DNA of 47,010 nt. It comes from Sinomicrobium pectinilyticum. GTDB lineage: Bacteria > Bacteroidota > Bacteroidia > Flavobacteriales > Flavobacteriaceae. Below, piece by piece: positions 33,450 through 42,794 of this stretch. The notes under the pieces were generated by a model. The model was not told the origin of the DNA. It saw nothing but the letters and a program-made list of their open reading frames with translations, and ran no database searches. The DNA lies in contig NZ_RJTM01000160.1 in assembly GCF_003725735.1 (NCBI RefSeq), positions 1 to 47,010 on the forward strand, read 5' to 3'. Made by a program: the position numbers and the translations under genes. How positions within the stretch are numbered: position 1 is the stretch's first letter; every line of letters starts with the position of its first letter.

Positions 33450-34232
33450 ATGTTAAAAATCATCAGATACAGTTTTTTCGATCTGGCGCGCAGCAGGTGG
33501 AGTTATGCGTACTTCCTGTTCTATCTGCTCCTGGGCACGGTGTTGCTGTTCCTCAACAACAACCTTTCCGGGGCTATTATAACACTGATGAATGTCAATA
33601 TTATCCTGGTACCGCTTATCGCTACTGTTTTCGGAGTGATGTATCACTACAATTCCAGGGAATTCACCAATCTTCTTCTCGCCCAGCCTTTAAAGAGAAG
33701 CGCCATTTTTACCGGACAGTATTTCGGTATTGCCGGCTCGCTTTCCCTGAGCCTTGTTCTCGGGCTAGGTATTCCGTTTGCCGCATACGGTCTGTTCCGG
33801 TCCGCAATGATCTGGAATTTTGCCGTATTACTTATAACAGGAGTGGCCCTTACTTTTATTTTTACTTCGCTGGCATTTAATATCGCGCTGTCCAACGAAA
33901 ACAGGATTAAAGGTTTCGGCTATGCAATATTGTTATGGTTATTGCTGGCCGTAGTATACGATGGTATCTTTTTGCTGCTGCTGGCCGGGTTCCAGGAATA
34001 CCCGCTGGAAAAGTTTTCCCTGGTCGCTACAGTGTTCAATCCCGTAGACCTGTCACGTATACTAATCCTCCTGAAACTTGACATATCCGCATTAATGGGC
34101 TATACGGGGGCTGTTTTCAAACAATTTTTCGGCACCTCAGCCGGGGGAATATTTTCTTCCCTGATGCTATCGCTGTGGATATTACTTCCGCTCTGGCGGA
34201 TGAGGAGAATAGCAAAGAAAAAAGATTTTTAG
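33450..34232 (+). CDS. nosY: NosY ABC transporter permease
   Basis: The 260-residue protein has six predicted membrane helices (YAYFLFYLLLGTVLLFL, IITLMNVNIILVPLIATVFGV, FGIAGSLSLSLVLGLGIPFA, FAVLLITGVALTFIFTSLAF, YAILLWLLLAVVYDGIFLLLL, GGIFSSLMLSLWILLPLW). It carries the family-typical REFTNLLLAQPLKRSAIF coupling region. It partners NosF and NosD. It starts 40 bases after nosF. Confidence 0.93.
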   Translation: MLKIIRYSFFDLARSRWSYAYFLFYLLLGTVLLFLNNNLSGAIITLMNVNIILVPLIATVFGVMYHYNSREFTNLLLAQPLKRSAIFTGQYFGIAGSLSLSLVLGLGIPFAAYGLFRSAMIWNFAVLLITGVALTFIFTSLAFNIALSNENRIKGFGYAILLWLLLAVVYDGIFLLLLAGFQEYPLEKFSLVATVFNPVDLSRILILLKLDISALMGYTGAVFKQFFGTSAGGIFSSLMLSLWILLPLWRMRRIAKKKDF

Positions 34233-34295
34233 GTCGTGCTTATGACGAAGTAAAACCATTGAAAATTTCAGTACGTGACAACAAATAATGGAGTA

Positions 34296-35234
34296 ATGAC
34301 CGACAATAATTTTTACCACAAAGAGATAAAAAGGCTCCTGAAAGAAAAAAACGCACTTCTCCTGGCCCATTGCTACCAGGACAAGGCTATCCAGGACCTT
34401 GCCGACTTTGTGGGGGACAGCCTGGAGCTCGCCCGTAAAGCCGCCCGGACAGAAGCTTCTATTATTGTTTTTGCCGGGGTATATTTTATGGCGGAAACTG
34501 CGAAAATCCTGAACCCGGATAAAAAAGTACTCCTCCCGGACCTTTCCGCAGGCTGTTCTCTTGCAGATCATTGCCAGCCCGAAGAGTTTGCCGGTTTCCG
34601 CGCCAGGTATCCCGGGCACCAGGTGGTAAGCTATATAAACACCAGCGCCGGTATAAAGGCTATAAGCGACTATGTATGTACTTCCTCTAATGCCGAAGTG
34701 GTCATACGCTCCATACCCGAAGACCAGCCCCTCATTTTTGCACCTGATAAAAATCTCGGAAGTTATCTCAATAAAATAACAGGGCGAAATATGATATTAT
34801 GGGAAGGTTCCTGTATAGTACACGAAGCTTTTTCTCTGGAAAAGCTGATACAATTATATCAGAAATGTCCGGAAGCAAGGATCGTGGTGCATCCCGAATC
34901 CGAAGCATCCGTATTGCGGATTGCACACTTCATAGGTTCGACCTCGCAGATCCGGAAATACATCCGGGAAAGCAAGGCAACCTCTTTCATTATAGGAACG
35001 GAAGCAGGCATCATACACCAATTGGAAAGAGAAGCTTCCGGCAAGGAATTCATTCCGCTTCCGTCCCTCGAAGACAACAGTTGCGCCTGTAGCGAATGTG
35101 CCTTTATGAAACTGAATACCGTAGAAAAACTATACCGTTGCCTGCTGGACGAAACCCCTGAGGTGATCATAGATACAACACTACTGGAAAAAGCCCTCCT
35201 CCCTATCCGGAAAATGTTAAACCTGTCCAGATGA
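34296..35234 (+). CDS. nadA: Quinolinate synthase
   Basis: NadA condenses iminoaspartate with dihydroxyacetone phosphate to quinolinate, using an oxygen-sensitive [4Fe-4S] cluster with an open iron site. The protein has HCYQDKAIQDLADFVGDSLELAR, FAGVYFMAETAKILNPDKKVLLPD, AGCSLADHC, YVCTSSNA and CSECAFMKLNT, which hold the cluster cysteines. I prefer the ATG at 34296 (MTDNNFYHKEIKRLL); an in-frame GTG at 34275 is possible. It follows nosY by about 60 bases and its stop overlaps the nadB start by 4 bases. Confidence 0.94.
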   Translation: MTDNNFYHKEIKRLLKEKNALLLAHCYQDKAIQDLADFVGDSLELARKAARTEASIIVFAGVYFMAETAKILNPDKKVLLPDLSAGCSLADHCQPEEFAGFRARYPGHQVVSYINTSAGIKAISDYVCTSSNAEVVIRSIPEDQPLIFAPDKNLGSYLNKITGRNMILWEGSCIVHEAFSLEKLIQLYQKCPEARIVVHPESEASVLRIAHFIGSTSQIRKYIRESKATSFIIGTEAGIIHQLEREASGKEFIPLPSLEDNSCACSECAFMKLNTVEKLYRCLLDETPEVIIDTTLLEKALLPIRKMLNLSR

Positions 35235-36712
35235 TACCCACCGATGTACTCGTCCTCGGCTCCGGGATTGCCGGGCTGACTTTTGCCATACAACTGGCAG
35301 AACGCCGCTCCGATATCTCTATCCGGGTCTGTTCCAAGGCCAATACCGGGGAAACCAATACCCGCTATGCACAAGGCGGCATTGCCGCCGTAACGGATTT
35401 TACCACAGACTCCTTTGAGCAACATATCCGGGATACGCTTGAAGCAGGCCGGGGATATTGTGATAAAAATATGGTCAGGGCCATTGTAGAGGCCGCCCCG
35501 GAACGCATTGCCGAACTTGCACAATGGGGAGTACCTTTTGACCGTAACTCCAAAGGAAAATGGGATACCGGCCTGGAAGGCGGGCATTCCGAATCGCGTA
35601 TCCTCCATTGCAGGGACCGGACCGGCCTTGCCATAACACAGACTCTGTTGCGCCGGGCCGCCGGCTATAAAAACATAAGGTTTTGCCCCGGCCTTTTTAT
35701 CGTAGACCTGCTGGTCCGGGACAAACAATGCCACGGTATTCGGTATGTAGATCCCGACAGCGGAAAAATAAAAAACAGCCATGCTAAAATCACTTTTCTG
35801 GCCACGGGGGGAAGCGGGCAGGTGTTTAAGGTCACTACCAACCCCGAAATTGCCACGGGAGACGGGGTTGCCATGGCAGCCCGTGCCGGAGCTCAGATCA
35901 GAAATATGGTATTTTACCAGTTTCATCCCACAGCCTTCGCAGCCGGAAAAAGCAATCCTGCCTTTTTGATCTCGGAAGCCGTAAGAGGTTTCGGGGCATA
36001 TATTATCAATACGGAAGGCGAACGATTTTTGTTTCGCTACCACTCCCGCGGAGAACTGGCCACCCGCGACATTGTGAGCAATGCCATTTTCTCGGAATAT
36101 CAAAAAAACGAAGAGAATCGCATATACCTGGACTGCCGGCATCTGGACGAAAGAAAATTTTACAGGCACTTTCCGGAAATCGCAAATCAATGTCTGAAAG
36201 CAGGTTTTGACCTGTTTAAAACCCCTGTTCCCATTATGCCTGCAGCTCATTATCAATGTGGCGGGGTTACAATTAACCCGCAAGGGCAAACCTCCGTTCA
36301 AAACCTTTATGCCAACGGCGAATGTGCCTGCAGCGGCCTACACGGTGCTAACAGGCTGGCGTCTAATTCCCTCCTAGAAGCTGTGGTTATTTCACATGGG
36401 GCCGCCGTGGAAGTTGCTTCCGTTATCGATCATATTCCCATAGTAACCTTCCCGGAAAACCCCGGAAAACCGGGTCGTATTTCCCAACGAAAGCCCATGC
36501 CAAACGAAATCGGAAAGATTAAAACCCGGTTGCAGGAACTGATGTATATTTATCATACCGGAAAAATTACAGGAGACCGTACCAAAAAAGATATCACATC
36601 CCTGTGGGAATTAATTTCCGGAAAAACAGATATTCCGGGAAATACGGACAACTCCACCCGGGAATTCTATGAACTGAAAAACCTGATCACCGTTGCCCGG
36701 ATGCTATTATGA
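35231..36712 (+). CDS. nadB: L-aspartate oxidase
   Basis: NadB is a flavoprotein making iminoaspartate for NadA. It can use fumarate instead of oxygen as acceptor. It shows the FAD motif VLGSGIAGLTFAIQLAE, the succinate-dehydrogenase-like segments NTRYAQGGIAAV, FHPTAF, EAVRGFGAYI and HYQCGGV, and the FAD-binding HGANRLASNSLLEAVV. At 493 residues it lacks part of the C-terminal helical region of longer homologues. It overlaps nadA and the next gene by 4 bases each, implying translational coupling through the unit. Confidence 0.94.
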   Translation: MIPTDVLVLGSGIAGLTFAIQLAERRSDISIRVCSKANTGETNTRYAQGGIAAVTDFTTDSFEQHIRDTLEAGRGYCDKNMVRAIVEAAPERIAELAQWGVPFDRNSKGKWDTGLEGGHSESRILHCRDRTGLAITQTLLRRAAGYKNIRFCPGLFIVDLLVRDKQCHGIRYVDPDSGKIKNSHAKITFLATGGSGQVFKVTTNPEIATGDGVAMAARAGAQIRNMVFYQFHPTAFAAGKSNPAFLISEAVRGFGAYIINTEGERFLFRYHSRGELATRDIVSNAIFSEYQKNEENRIYLDCRHLDERKFYRHFPEIANQCLKAGFDLFKTPVPIMPAAHYQCGGVTINPQGQTSVQNLYANGECACSGLHGANRLASNSLLEAVVISHGAAVEVASVIDHIPIVTFPENPGKPGRISQRKPMPNEIGKIKTRLQELMYIYHTGKITGDRTKKDITSLWELISGKTDIPGNTDNSTREFYELKNLITVARMLL

Positions 36713-37935
36713 ACCTTGCTGTAAAACATACCCGTACCGCTCTTTTTTATTTTTTTCTGACTTCCCTGATGGGTATACTTTTACGGGCATATCCCATTGC
36801 GGATTTCTCTTTTAATTACCGTTTCCTGGTACATGCACATTCCCATATCGCACTTTTGGGATGGATCTACGTGGGACTTACCGCTGTTATTTATCATTTA
36901 TTCTTAGGGGATATAAAACAGTCCGGGGTATACCGGAATATTTTCCGTACAACACAGGTAGCCCTTATAGGAATGTTGGTAACTTTTCCTTTCTGGGGCT
37001 ACCATCCTTATTCCATTTTCTTTTCCACACTGTTCATCCTTGCAAGCTATGCATTTACATGGTTCTTTATTCGCCATGCCCCGGAACGGTACCGCAAAGG
37101 GTATTCTTTTAAATGTGTAAAAGCAGGCCTTTACTATATGGTTGTTTCCAGCCTCGGGCCCTGGGCCCTGGGCCTTATTATGAATACTTTGGGAAGCACT
37201 TCGGTATGGTATAAAATCGCTATTTATTTTTACCTGCACTTTCAGTATAACGGCTGGTTCCTGATGGCGCTGTGCGGATTTTTGTTTTTTATACTGGAAT
37301 TCGGGGATATACCTGTTGCCCCCCGACAGTCCCGTCTGTTTTACCGGATGCTGAACGCAGGGATCATCCTCACTTTTTTCCTGTCCGTTTTATGGACAGA
37401 ACCTCATTATATCTTTTATTTCCTGGGATTATCGGGAGCTGTCATCCAATTATGGGCATATATCCTGCTTTTCCGTATAGCCCGGTCGTCCCGGATCACT
37501 TCTACGGGAAAAACAGGAGGATTAAAAAGTACTTTTTCTCTTTTAAAAGTTAGCGGCATGCTCCTGCTTGTGAAATTACTACTACAATGTTTTTCCGCCG
37601 TTCCTGAAATAGCTACGATGGCCTACCACACCCCGGAATTCATCATAGGATACCTCCACTGGACATTTCTGGGCGTGATCTCCCTGGCCCTGTTTGCTTT
37701 CTTTTCGCATTTCAGACTGCTGGTGTTTTCCCGTTTTGCCATAGGAATATACCTGGCCGGTTTCTTTATTACCGAATTTCTGATTTTTTACAAAGGAATA
37801 GCGCTATGGTTGCAGTGGTCTCTGACGGAACATTATTACTTGTTATTGTTTTGTGGAAGCCTGCTTTTTTCTATTGCCATAGGAATACTTTTGTTTAGAA
37901 GCTTTCGGAAAATCCGTAGTAAAAATACGGATTGA
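36709..37935 (+). CDS. Polytopic heme-copper-oxidase-like membrane protein (possibly NnrS-like)
   Basis: The 408-residue protein has about 11-12 membrane helices. Helix 2 carries FLVHAHSHIALLGWIYVGL, a histidine cluster like the low-spin heme ligand region of oxidase/NO-reductase subunit I. Further candidate ligands are YLHFQYNGWF and YHTPEFIIGYLHWTFLGV. The full set of core histidines of a true oxidase is not evident. It could be a degenerate subunit-I homologue or a member of the NnrS-like 12-TM heme/copper proteins of NO metabolism. It overlaps nadB by 4 bases and closes the nos-nad unit, so it is probably made under denitrifying conditions. Function unknown. Confidence 0.6.
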   Translation: MNLAVKHTRTALFYFFLTSLMGILLRAYPIADFSFNYRFLVHAHSHIALLGWIYVGLTAVIYHLFLGDIKQSGVYRNIFRTTQVALIGMLVTFPFWGYHPYSIFFSTLFILASYAFTWFFIRHAPERYRKGYSFKCVKAGLYYMVVSSLGPWALGLIMNTLGSTSVWYKIAIYFYLHFQYNGWFLMALCGFLFFILEFGDIPVAPRQSRLFYRMLNAGIILTFFLSVLWTEPHYIFYFLGLSGAVIQLWAYILLFRIARSSRITSTGKTGGLKSTFSLLKVSGMLLLVKLLLQCFSAVPEIATMAYHTPEFIIGYLHWTFLGVISLALFAFFSHFRLLVFSRFAIGIYLAGFFITEFLIFYKGIALWLQWSLTEHYYLLLFCGSLLFSIAIGILLFRSFRKIRSKNTD

Positions 37936-37960
37936 AAAACTTGCCGAACGATCCGGCGGG

Positions 37961-38221
37961 TCACTTCCTTTTCCCTCGAGATTTTTTCAGGGGATCGGGC
38001 AGATAACGCAGCAACCAGAAAGAAGCCAGGGCCAGCAGAAAAGAGCCGATGAACGTGGTAAGTGCAAAATAAATGTTGTCCTGCAAGGCATTGTTGAGCG
38101 CGCCGAACAAAAACCATATCTGGATCCCCACAAAAAGGATAAGCAGCATTATAATGGCCAGCATCAGGGTATTGGTCTTGTTGGGATGCGCTTCATTCTG
38201 TGATCTTCTGAAATCGCTCAT
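37961..38221 (-). CDS. Small two-TM protein, last gene of the molybdoenzyme-Rieske operon
   Basis: The 86-residue protein has two hydrophobic helices (LMLAIIMLLILFVGIQIWFLFGAL and IYFALTTFIGSFLLALASFWLL) and a basic C-terminus (LKKSRGKRK). It starts 3 bases after the Rieske stop and converges on the previous gene. A subunit that anchors or links the Rieske protein is a reasonable guess. I do not recognise the family with certainty. Confidence 0.7.
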   Translation of the reverse strand: MSDFRRSQNEAHPNKTNTLMLAIIMLLILFVGIQIWFLFGALNNALQDNIYFALTTFIGSFLLALASFWLLRYLPDPLKKSRGKRK

Positions 38222-38224
38222 ATA

Positions 38225-38752
38225 CTAGACGGTTTTATCCTGTTTTTCTTCTCTTACATATACTTTTCCTTCCTTTATCACCACTTCCAGCCGTGGAAGA
38301 GATCTGGGCGGCGGGCCCTGTAATACCTCCCCGGTATCGGCACTAAAGAACCCGTGGTGGCAGGGGCATTCAATTTTTCCCAGGTCCTCCCGGTATCGGA
38401 CAGCACATGTCAGATGAGTACATTTTTGTTCAAAGGCCCGCCATTCACCTTCTTCCAGATGAATGAGAATATAGGGAATAATCTCATTCCCTCGGATCTC
38501 GAACTGGAACATCTCCCCTACGGCCACTTCATCCGCATTACAGACAAAATGTTCACCCTCCAATGGTTTTGAAGGAAAAGCCAGCGCCCTGATCACAATA
38601 ACACCGTTGCCCAGTGCCAGTGCCCCCGAAAGCAGTCCGAGAAATTTTGCAAATTCTCTGCGGTTCACATGGGTTGCCTGTTCTTCACTTATCGGAAAAT
38701 CACTTTTCCAGGCCGGAATTTCCGAACGGTCGTGAGATTCTTTTTTAGCCAT
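38225..38752 (-). CDS. Rieske [2Fe-2S] protein with Tat-type signal anchor
   Basis: I start at the ATG at 38752 (MAKKESHDRSE); the frame extends three codons to a TTG. The ~175-residue protein has NRREFAKFLGLLSGALALG, a twin-arginine-type anchor. The Rieske domain holds CTHLTC and CPCHHGFF (Cys/His pairs of the 2Fe-2S cluster), then PPPRSLPRLEV. Its organisation resembles QcrA-type proteins. Here it sits between a ferredoxin-like subunit and a small membrane protein in a molybdoenzyme operon, so it probably passes electrons between the quinol side and the molybdoenzyme, not within a bc1 complex. Confidence 0.9.
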   Translation of the reverse strand: MAKKESHDRSEIPAWKSDFPISEEQATHVNRREFAKFLGLLSGALALGNGVIVIRALAFPSKPLEGEHFVCNADEVAVGEMFQFEIRGNEIIPYILIHLEEGEWRAFEQKCTHLTCAVRYREDLGKIECPCHHGFFSADTGEVLQGPPPRSLPRLEVVIKEGKVYVREEKQDKTV

Positions 38753-38763
38753 GCTATACAAAT

Positions 38764-39336
38764 TTATCCTACTATTAACTGATGGGTACCTTTGGGCATC
38801 ATAATACTCACCTTGGTATTAACTTCCTCCTTCCCGAACTTAAAGGAGTTTACGGGAACGCTGTCCGGGCGCATCCTTTCGATCTCTTCCCTTGTTCCGT
38901 AAAACAGTGCCTGGCTCGGACACACCGTGGCGCACATAGGTTTCTTCCCGGCGCTGGTACGGTCATAGCACATATTGCATTTCATCATCAGTTCCGCTTC
39001 CTCCATTTTTTTAGGCACGCCGAAAGGACATGCCAGAACGCAATTGGAACATCCTATACAGCGGGAAGTATTGGCAGAATGAACCACTCCGAATTCGTCC
39101 TTGTGAATGGCATCGGCCGGGCATACGTTAGCGCAGGCAGGGTCTTCGCAATGCATACATACCTGTACGGTAGTCTGTACGCTTTCGGCCCGGTTTACAT
39201 AATTGACATGTATCATGCTTTCCTGTCCGTTGGTTTCACATTCCGCACAGGCCATTTCGCAGGCATGGCAACCTATACAGCGTTGCATATCTACAAAAAA
39301 GGCCATTTCCTGGTGGTAATCGGTTACTGGCATCAT
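38764..39336 (-). CDS. Four-cluster ferredoxin-like electron-transfer subunit
   Basis: The 190-residue protein has cysteine groups for four [4Fe-4S] clusters: [44 protein letters not shown] and [11 protein letters not shown]...CATVCP. This is the NrfC/PsrB/HybA subunit pattern. No signal peptide is seen. Between the molybdoenzyme and Rieske genes it is the expected wire from the molybdenum subunit. It lies 43 bases after the molybdoenzyme stop. Confidence 0.92.
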   Translation of the reverse strand: MMPVTDYHQEMAFFVDMQRCIGCHACEMACAECETNGQESMIHVNYVNRAESVQTTVQVCMHCEDPACANVCPADAIHKDEFGVVHSANTSRCIGCSNCVLACPFGVPKKMEEAELMMKCNMCYDRTSAGKKPMCATVCPSQALFYGTREEIERMRPDSVPVNSFKFGKEEVNTKVSIMMPKGTHQLIVG

Positions 39337-39379
39337 ATTTATCTTTTATGGTTGATATCTATATTATCTTCTTTACACT

Positions 39380-41599
39380 TCACAGTCCGCTCTGATAGGC
39401 AGTTTTCGTGATGACATCAAGCGCCTTATATCCCATAGGTATCAAACGGCATGCACATACCTTGAACTCGGGTATCTTGGACACGGGATCGAGGCTTCCG
39501 ATGGTCAGCTGATTAGCGGAATGCTTTCCTCCCCAATGATACGGGATAAACACCGTATCTTCACGGATAGTCTCCACTACCTGTGCGGGGAACTCTGCTT
39601 CTCCCCTCCTGGTTTCTACCCGCACCAGGTCCCTGTCCTTTATCCCGTACCGGAAAGCCAGTTTGGGGTGTATTTCCAACAAGGGTTCGGGATACTGGTC
39701 CACGAGTTTGCCTATTCTCCTGGTGGAAGTCCCGCTGAGGTATTGAGATACCACTCTTCCCGTGGTCAGTACTACAGGATATTCTTTGTCCGTAACTTCC
39801 GAGGCCGGTCGGTATGGCACAGGGTTGAAATGTGCTTTTCCGTCGGGCGTTTTAAATTTACGATCTTCCCACAACCTGGGAGTACCGGGATGATCGGGAG
39901 ACGGGCAGGGCCAGAAAACCCCCATATTGTCTACGATCTTCTTATAGGTAATCCCGTAATAATCGGCTGTCCCTCCCCGGGAAGCTATTCTCAGTTCATT
40001 AAATATATCTTCGCTGGAGGCATAACTGAACTTGTCCCCTGCCCCGAGTTTCTCGGCCAGCTCCATGAGTATCTCCCCGTCCCTTCTCGCCATACCGGGG
40101 GGAGTTACTGCTTCATTTATTTTCACTACCCTGCCTTCGGCCGTAGTTACCGTGCCCTCTTCTTCTTCGTGCAACGACCCGGCCATGACGATATCCGCAT
40201 GACGGGCAGTTTCGGAGAGGAAGCTGTCGATACATATATAGAATTCCAGCTTTTCCAGGGCCTCACGAACAAAATTATTGTTAGGCAGCGACACCAGCGG
40301 ATTAAAGCAGATCGATATCAGGCCTTTGATCTCTCCGCGGTGGATCGCTTCGATCTGCTCATAGGCGGTAAGGCCCTTTCCGGGCATATCCTTTTCATCG
40401 ATCCCCCATACCTCTGCTATATATTTCCGGTGTTCCGGATTGGTTATATCCCGGTTTCCCGGTAACTGGTCGCATTTATGACCGTGTTCCCTTCCGCCCT
40501 GGCCGTTGCCCTGCCCGGTGATGGTACCGTATCCGCAATAGGGTTTTCCGATACGTCCGGTGGCCAGAACCAGGTTAATACAACTCAACACATTGTCCAC
40601 TCCTTTGGTATGATGTTCTATACCGCGGGCATGAAGCAGAAAACTGGTTTTAGCTTTTCCCCAGAGCGTAGCTGCTTCCATAATCTTTTCCCCGGGAATA
40701 CCGGTCTGTTCCTCTGCCCAATCCAGGGTATAATCCTTTACGGCGGCTATGGTCTCTTCGAATCCGGAAGTATAATTGTTTATAAAATTGTGGTCCAGCC
40801 AGTCGTTGTCCGCGAGAATCTTCAGCATGGCCCCGAACAGGGCCGAATCGCCCCCGGGTCTTACCGGCAGGTGCAGGTCGGCCGTCCTCGCCAGGGGGAT
40901 CACCCGCGGGTCCACAACGATCAGCTTCGCCCCGTTATCCCGGGCCTGCCAGATATAATGCGTTAGTGTGGGAAAGGTTTCGCTGATATTGGCCCCTGCT
41001 ACAATAATAACTTCGGCATGGGCCAGGTCTGCCCAACTATTGGAACTCCTGTCCAGCCCAAAAGCCTTTTTGTTCCCTCCCCCTGCACTCACCATACAGA
41101 GTCTCCCGTTATAATCCAGATTTGCGGTTTTCAGGGCCACCCGGGCAAATTTCCCTATCATATAACTCTTTTCATTGGTAATGGAAACACCGCTCAGCAT
41201 GGCAAAGGCATCATTGCCGTATTTTTCCTGTATCCTCCTGATCTCGCTTACGGTTTTACTCATGGCATGCTCCCACGATACAGGCTCAAATCCCTTGCCT
41301 TCCACTCTTTGTATGGGCCCCAGAAGCCTGTCCGGATGATTGTTCTGCAAATAGCGCTGCACGCCTTTGGGACACAGCCTCCCTTCGTTGAACGGAAATT
41401 CCATCCAGGGTTCGAAACCCGTAACCTTGTTGTCCTTTACTTTCAGTTGTATGCCACATTGCATTCCGCAGTAACAACAATGGGTCTTGACCAGCCTGTC
41501 CGGCTCGTGTGCGCCGTAAAAACCGGATTGCGGGGTATAGGCTTTATGGGGTCCGAATTTTTTTATGAGTTGATCTGTAGCTACCGGAAGTTTTGCCAT
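39380..41599 (-). CDS. Molybdopterin oxidoreductase, nitrate-reductase (Nap/Nas)-like catalytic subunit
   Basis: The 739-residue protein binds a proximal [4Fe-4S] cluster through [12 protein letters not shown]...GRLCPKG. It carries a Mo ligand region [19 protein letters not shown], where R-x-C-M with Cys as Mo ligand is the Nap/NasA pattern rather than Sec/Cys of formate dehydrogenase. It also has [29 protein letters not shown] and a C-terminal molydopterin dinucleotide-binding domain ([17 protein letters not shown]). No Tat signal is present, so a cytoplasmic site is likely. The partners (ferredoxin, Rieske, cytochrome b) make it respiratory rather than assimilatory. Nitrate is the best substrate guess. 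Formate or another oxyanion cannot be excluded. Confidence 0.85.
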   Translation of the reverse strand: MAKLPVATDQLIKKFGPHKAYTPQSGFYGAHEPDRLVKTHCCYCGMQCGIQLKVKDNKVTGFEPWMEFPFNEGRLCPKGVQRYLQNNHPDRLLGPIQRVEGKGFEPVSWEHAMSKTVSEIRRIQEKYGNDAFAMLSGVSITNEKSYMIGKFARVALKTANLDYNGRLCMVSAGGGNKKAFGLDRSSNSWADLAHAEVIIVAGANISETFPTLTHYIWQARDNGAKLIVVDPRVIPLARTADLHLPVRPGGDSALFGAMLKILADNDWLDHNFINNYTSGFEETIAAVKDYTLDWAEEQTGIPGEKIMEAATLWGKAKTSFLLHARGIEHHTKGVDNVLSCINLVLATGRIGKPYCGYGTITGQGNGQGGREHGHKCDQLPGNRDITNPEHRKYIAEVWGIDEKDMPGKGLTAYEQIEAIHRGEIKGLISICFNPLVSLPNNNFVREALEKLEFYICIDSFLSETARHADIVMAGSLHEEEEGTVTTAEGRVVKINEAVTPPGMARRDGEILMELAEKLGAGDKFSYASSEDIFNELRIASRGGTADYYGITYKKIVDNMGVFWPCPSPDHPGTPRLWEDRKFKTPDGKAHFNPVPYRPASEVTDKEYPVVLTTGRVVSQYLSGTSTRRIGKLVDQYPEPLLEIHPKLAFRYGIKDRDLVRVETRRGEAEFPAQVVETIREDTVFIPYHWGGKHSANQLTIGSLDPVSKIPEFKVCACRLIPMGYKALDVITKTAYQSGL

Positions 41600-41620
41600 G
41601 AATATCTTTTTTATCTGTTC

Positions 41621-42676
41621 TTAACCAAAAAAATGTCCTGATTCTTTCCTCGCTTCAAAATGGGCCCTGGCCAGTGCCGACCGTTTTCCTTCCGGGCTCA
41701 GGTCCAGATGGCTGGTACCGTCCTCCTTTCCGAAATTGAAACCCAGTTTTTCTGTTACTTTTTTAAGGTCATCGACATGGATTTGTGCGGCAAATTCTTT
41801 TTTTGTGTGCGGGCATACGGCCATTCCCCTTCTGCTGCCTTCCTTTTTATACAGATTGGCCCCCAGCTGGGCCAGCCTCTGGAAAATGTGGAAAAATTTA
41901 CCGAAGGGCAGCCATACCAGAAAGAGGATAACCGTTATGGCATGGGTCACCGCCATAAACTGGTAGGTCTTTCCTCCCAGAAACGTATAATCATAGGAAA
42001 TACCCAATCCGGTAAGGGATATGGCGATAAGCAGAATAAGCGGTAACCAGTCGTTCCCGAAGGTCTGCGTAGCAATAAGCCCGCCGTTGGTGAACCTTCT
42101 TTTCATCATTATTACCGCCCCGACAGTGACCAGTACGGAACACCATACCAGCCCGTGGAAAGCGATAAAGGCAAGGGTTGACCCTAGTGCGAAAGAGCCG
42201 GCTTCAAATCCGAACAGATAGGCGTAATACGTGGTATCGTCCCCCGGTTTCAGTATAAAGTGTATCCAGCCAAAAGTAAGGGGGATAGTAATGGCAAAAG
42301 CCAGCATACACCCCGTAGCCAGAAGGAAATGTCCTATCCACCGTCTCCTTCCCCGGTAAACCAGGAATCTTTGGAACATAATATTCCGGAAAAATAACCG
42401 TAGGGAACGCAAAAAATACGGAATAAAATGCCGGCTGAAAAGAAACTGCATGCTGCGCCGCCAGTAAAGTCTCGTAGGCGGACGTTGAAGCCATATGGAA
42501 TAGCGATAGGCAATGCCGAAAACAGCAAATATGGTCCCGATGAGATAAGCGATCAGTGCCGGATCGAAATTCTGAAGATTACGGGAACCAACAAGTACCA
42601 GTGCAATCACCAGTACTGCCGCTATAATTGCCTTGATAAGCGCTTTTTTGTTTAATGTTCGGAAAAGTCTGTTCAT
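41621..42676 (-). CDS. Membrane cytochrome b-like subunit (NarI/DsrM-like) of the molybdoenzyme complex
   Basis: The 351-residue protein has about seven membrane helices. Histidines are paired in the membrane-spanning part (WIGHFLLATGCMLAF, LAFIAFHGLVWCSVL, FMAVTHAITVILFLVWLPFGKFFHI), the NarI/DsrM-like quinol-oxidising cytochrome b pattern. The cytoplasmic tail (GMAVCPHTKKEFAAQIHVDDLKKVTEKL) looks like a decayed or modified iron-sulfur extension. It is the first gene of the five-gene operon, 21 bases before the molybdoenzyme start. Confidence 0.78.
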   Translation of the reverse strand: MNRLFRTLNKKALIKAIIAAVLVIALVLVGSRNLQNFDPALIAYLIGTIFAVFGIAYRYSIWLQRPPTRLYWRRSMQFLFSRHFIPYFLRSLRLFFRNIMFQRFLVYRGRRRWIGHFLLATGCMLAFAITIPLTFGWIHFILKPGDDTTYYAYLFGFEAGSFALGSTLAFIAFHGLVWCSVLVTVGAVIMMKRRFTNGGLIATQTFGNDWLPLILLIAISLTGLGISYDYTFLGGKTYQFMAVTHAITVILFLVWLPFGKFFHIFQRLAQLGANLYKKEGSRRGMAVCPHTKKEFAAQIHVDDLKKVTEKLGFNFGKEDGTSHLDLSPEGKRSALARAHFEARKESGHFFG

Positions 42677-42794
42677 TACTATGGGGCTTTAGATGAAACA
42701 TCGACAGGAGACAGTTAAATTTAAGCATTTTAGGACAATATGGCTAACACCTACTCCGAAGAATTACAATTTAAAGCCATTCTAAAGTTTGTAT

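Noticed and set aside
34859-36301. A 480-codon open frame on the minus strand
   Set aside because: It lies opposite nadA/nadB, which are unambiguous, and its translation is compositionally odd with no recognisable domain. It is a high-GC third-position shadow.
39521-40465. A 314-codon plus-strand open frame
   Set aside because: It is antisense to the molybdoenzyme gene and has no recognisable content.
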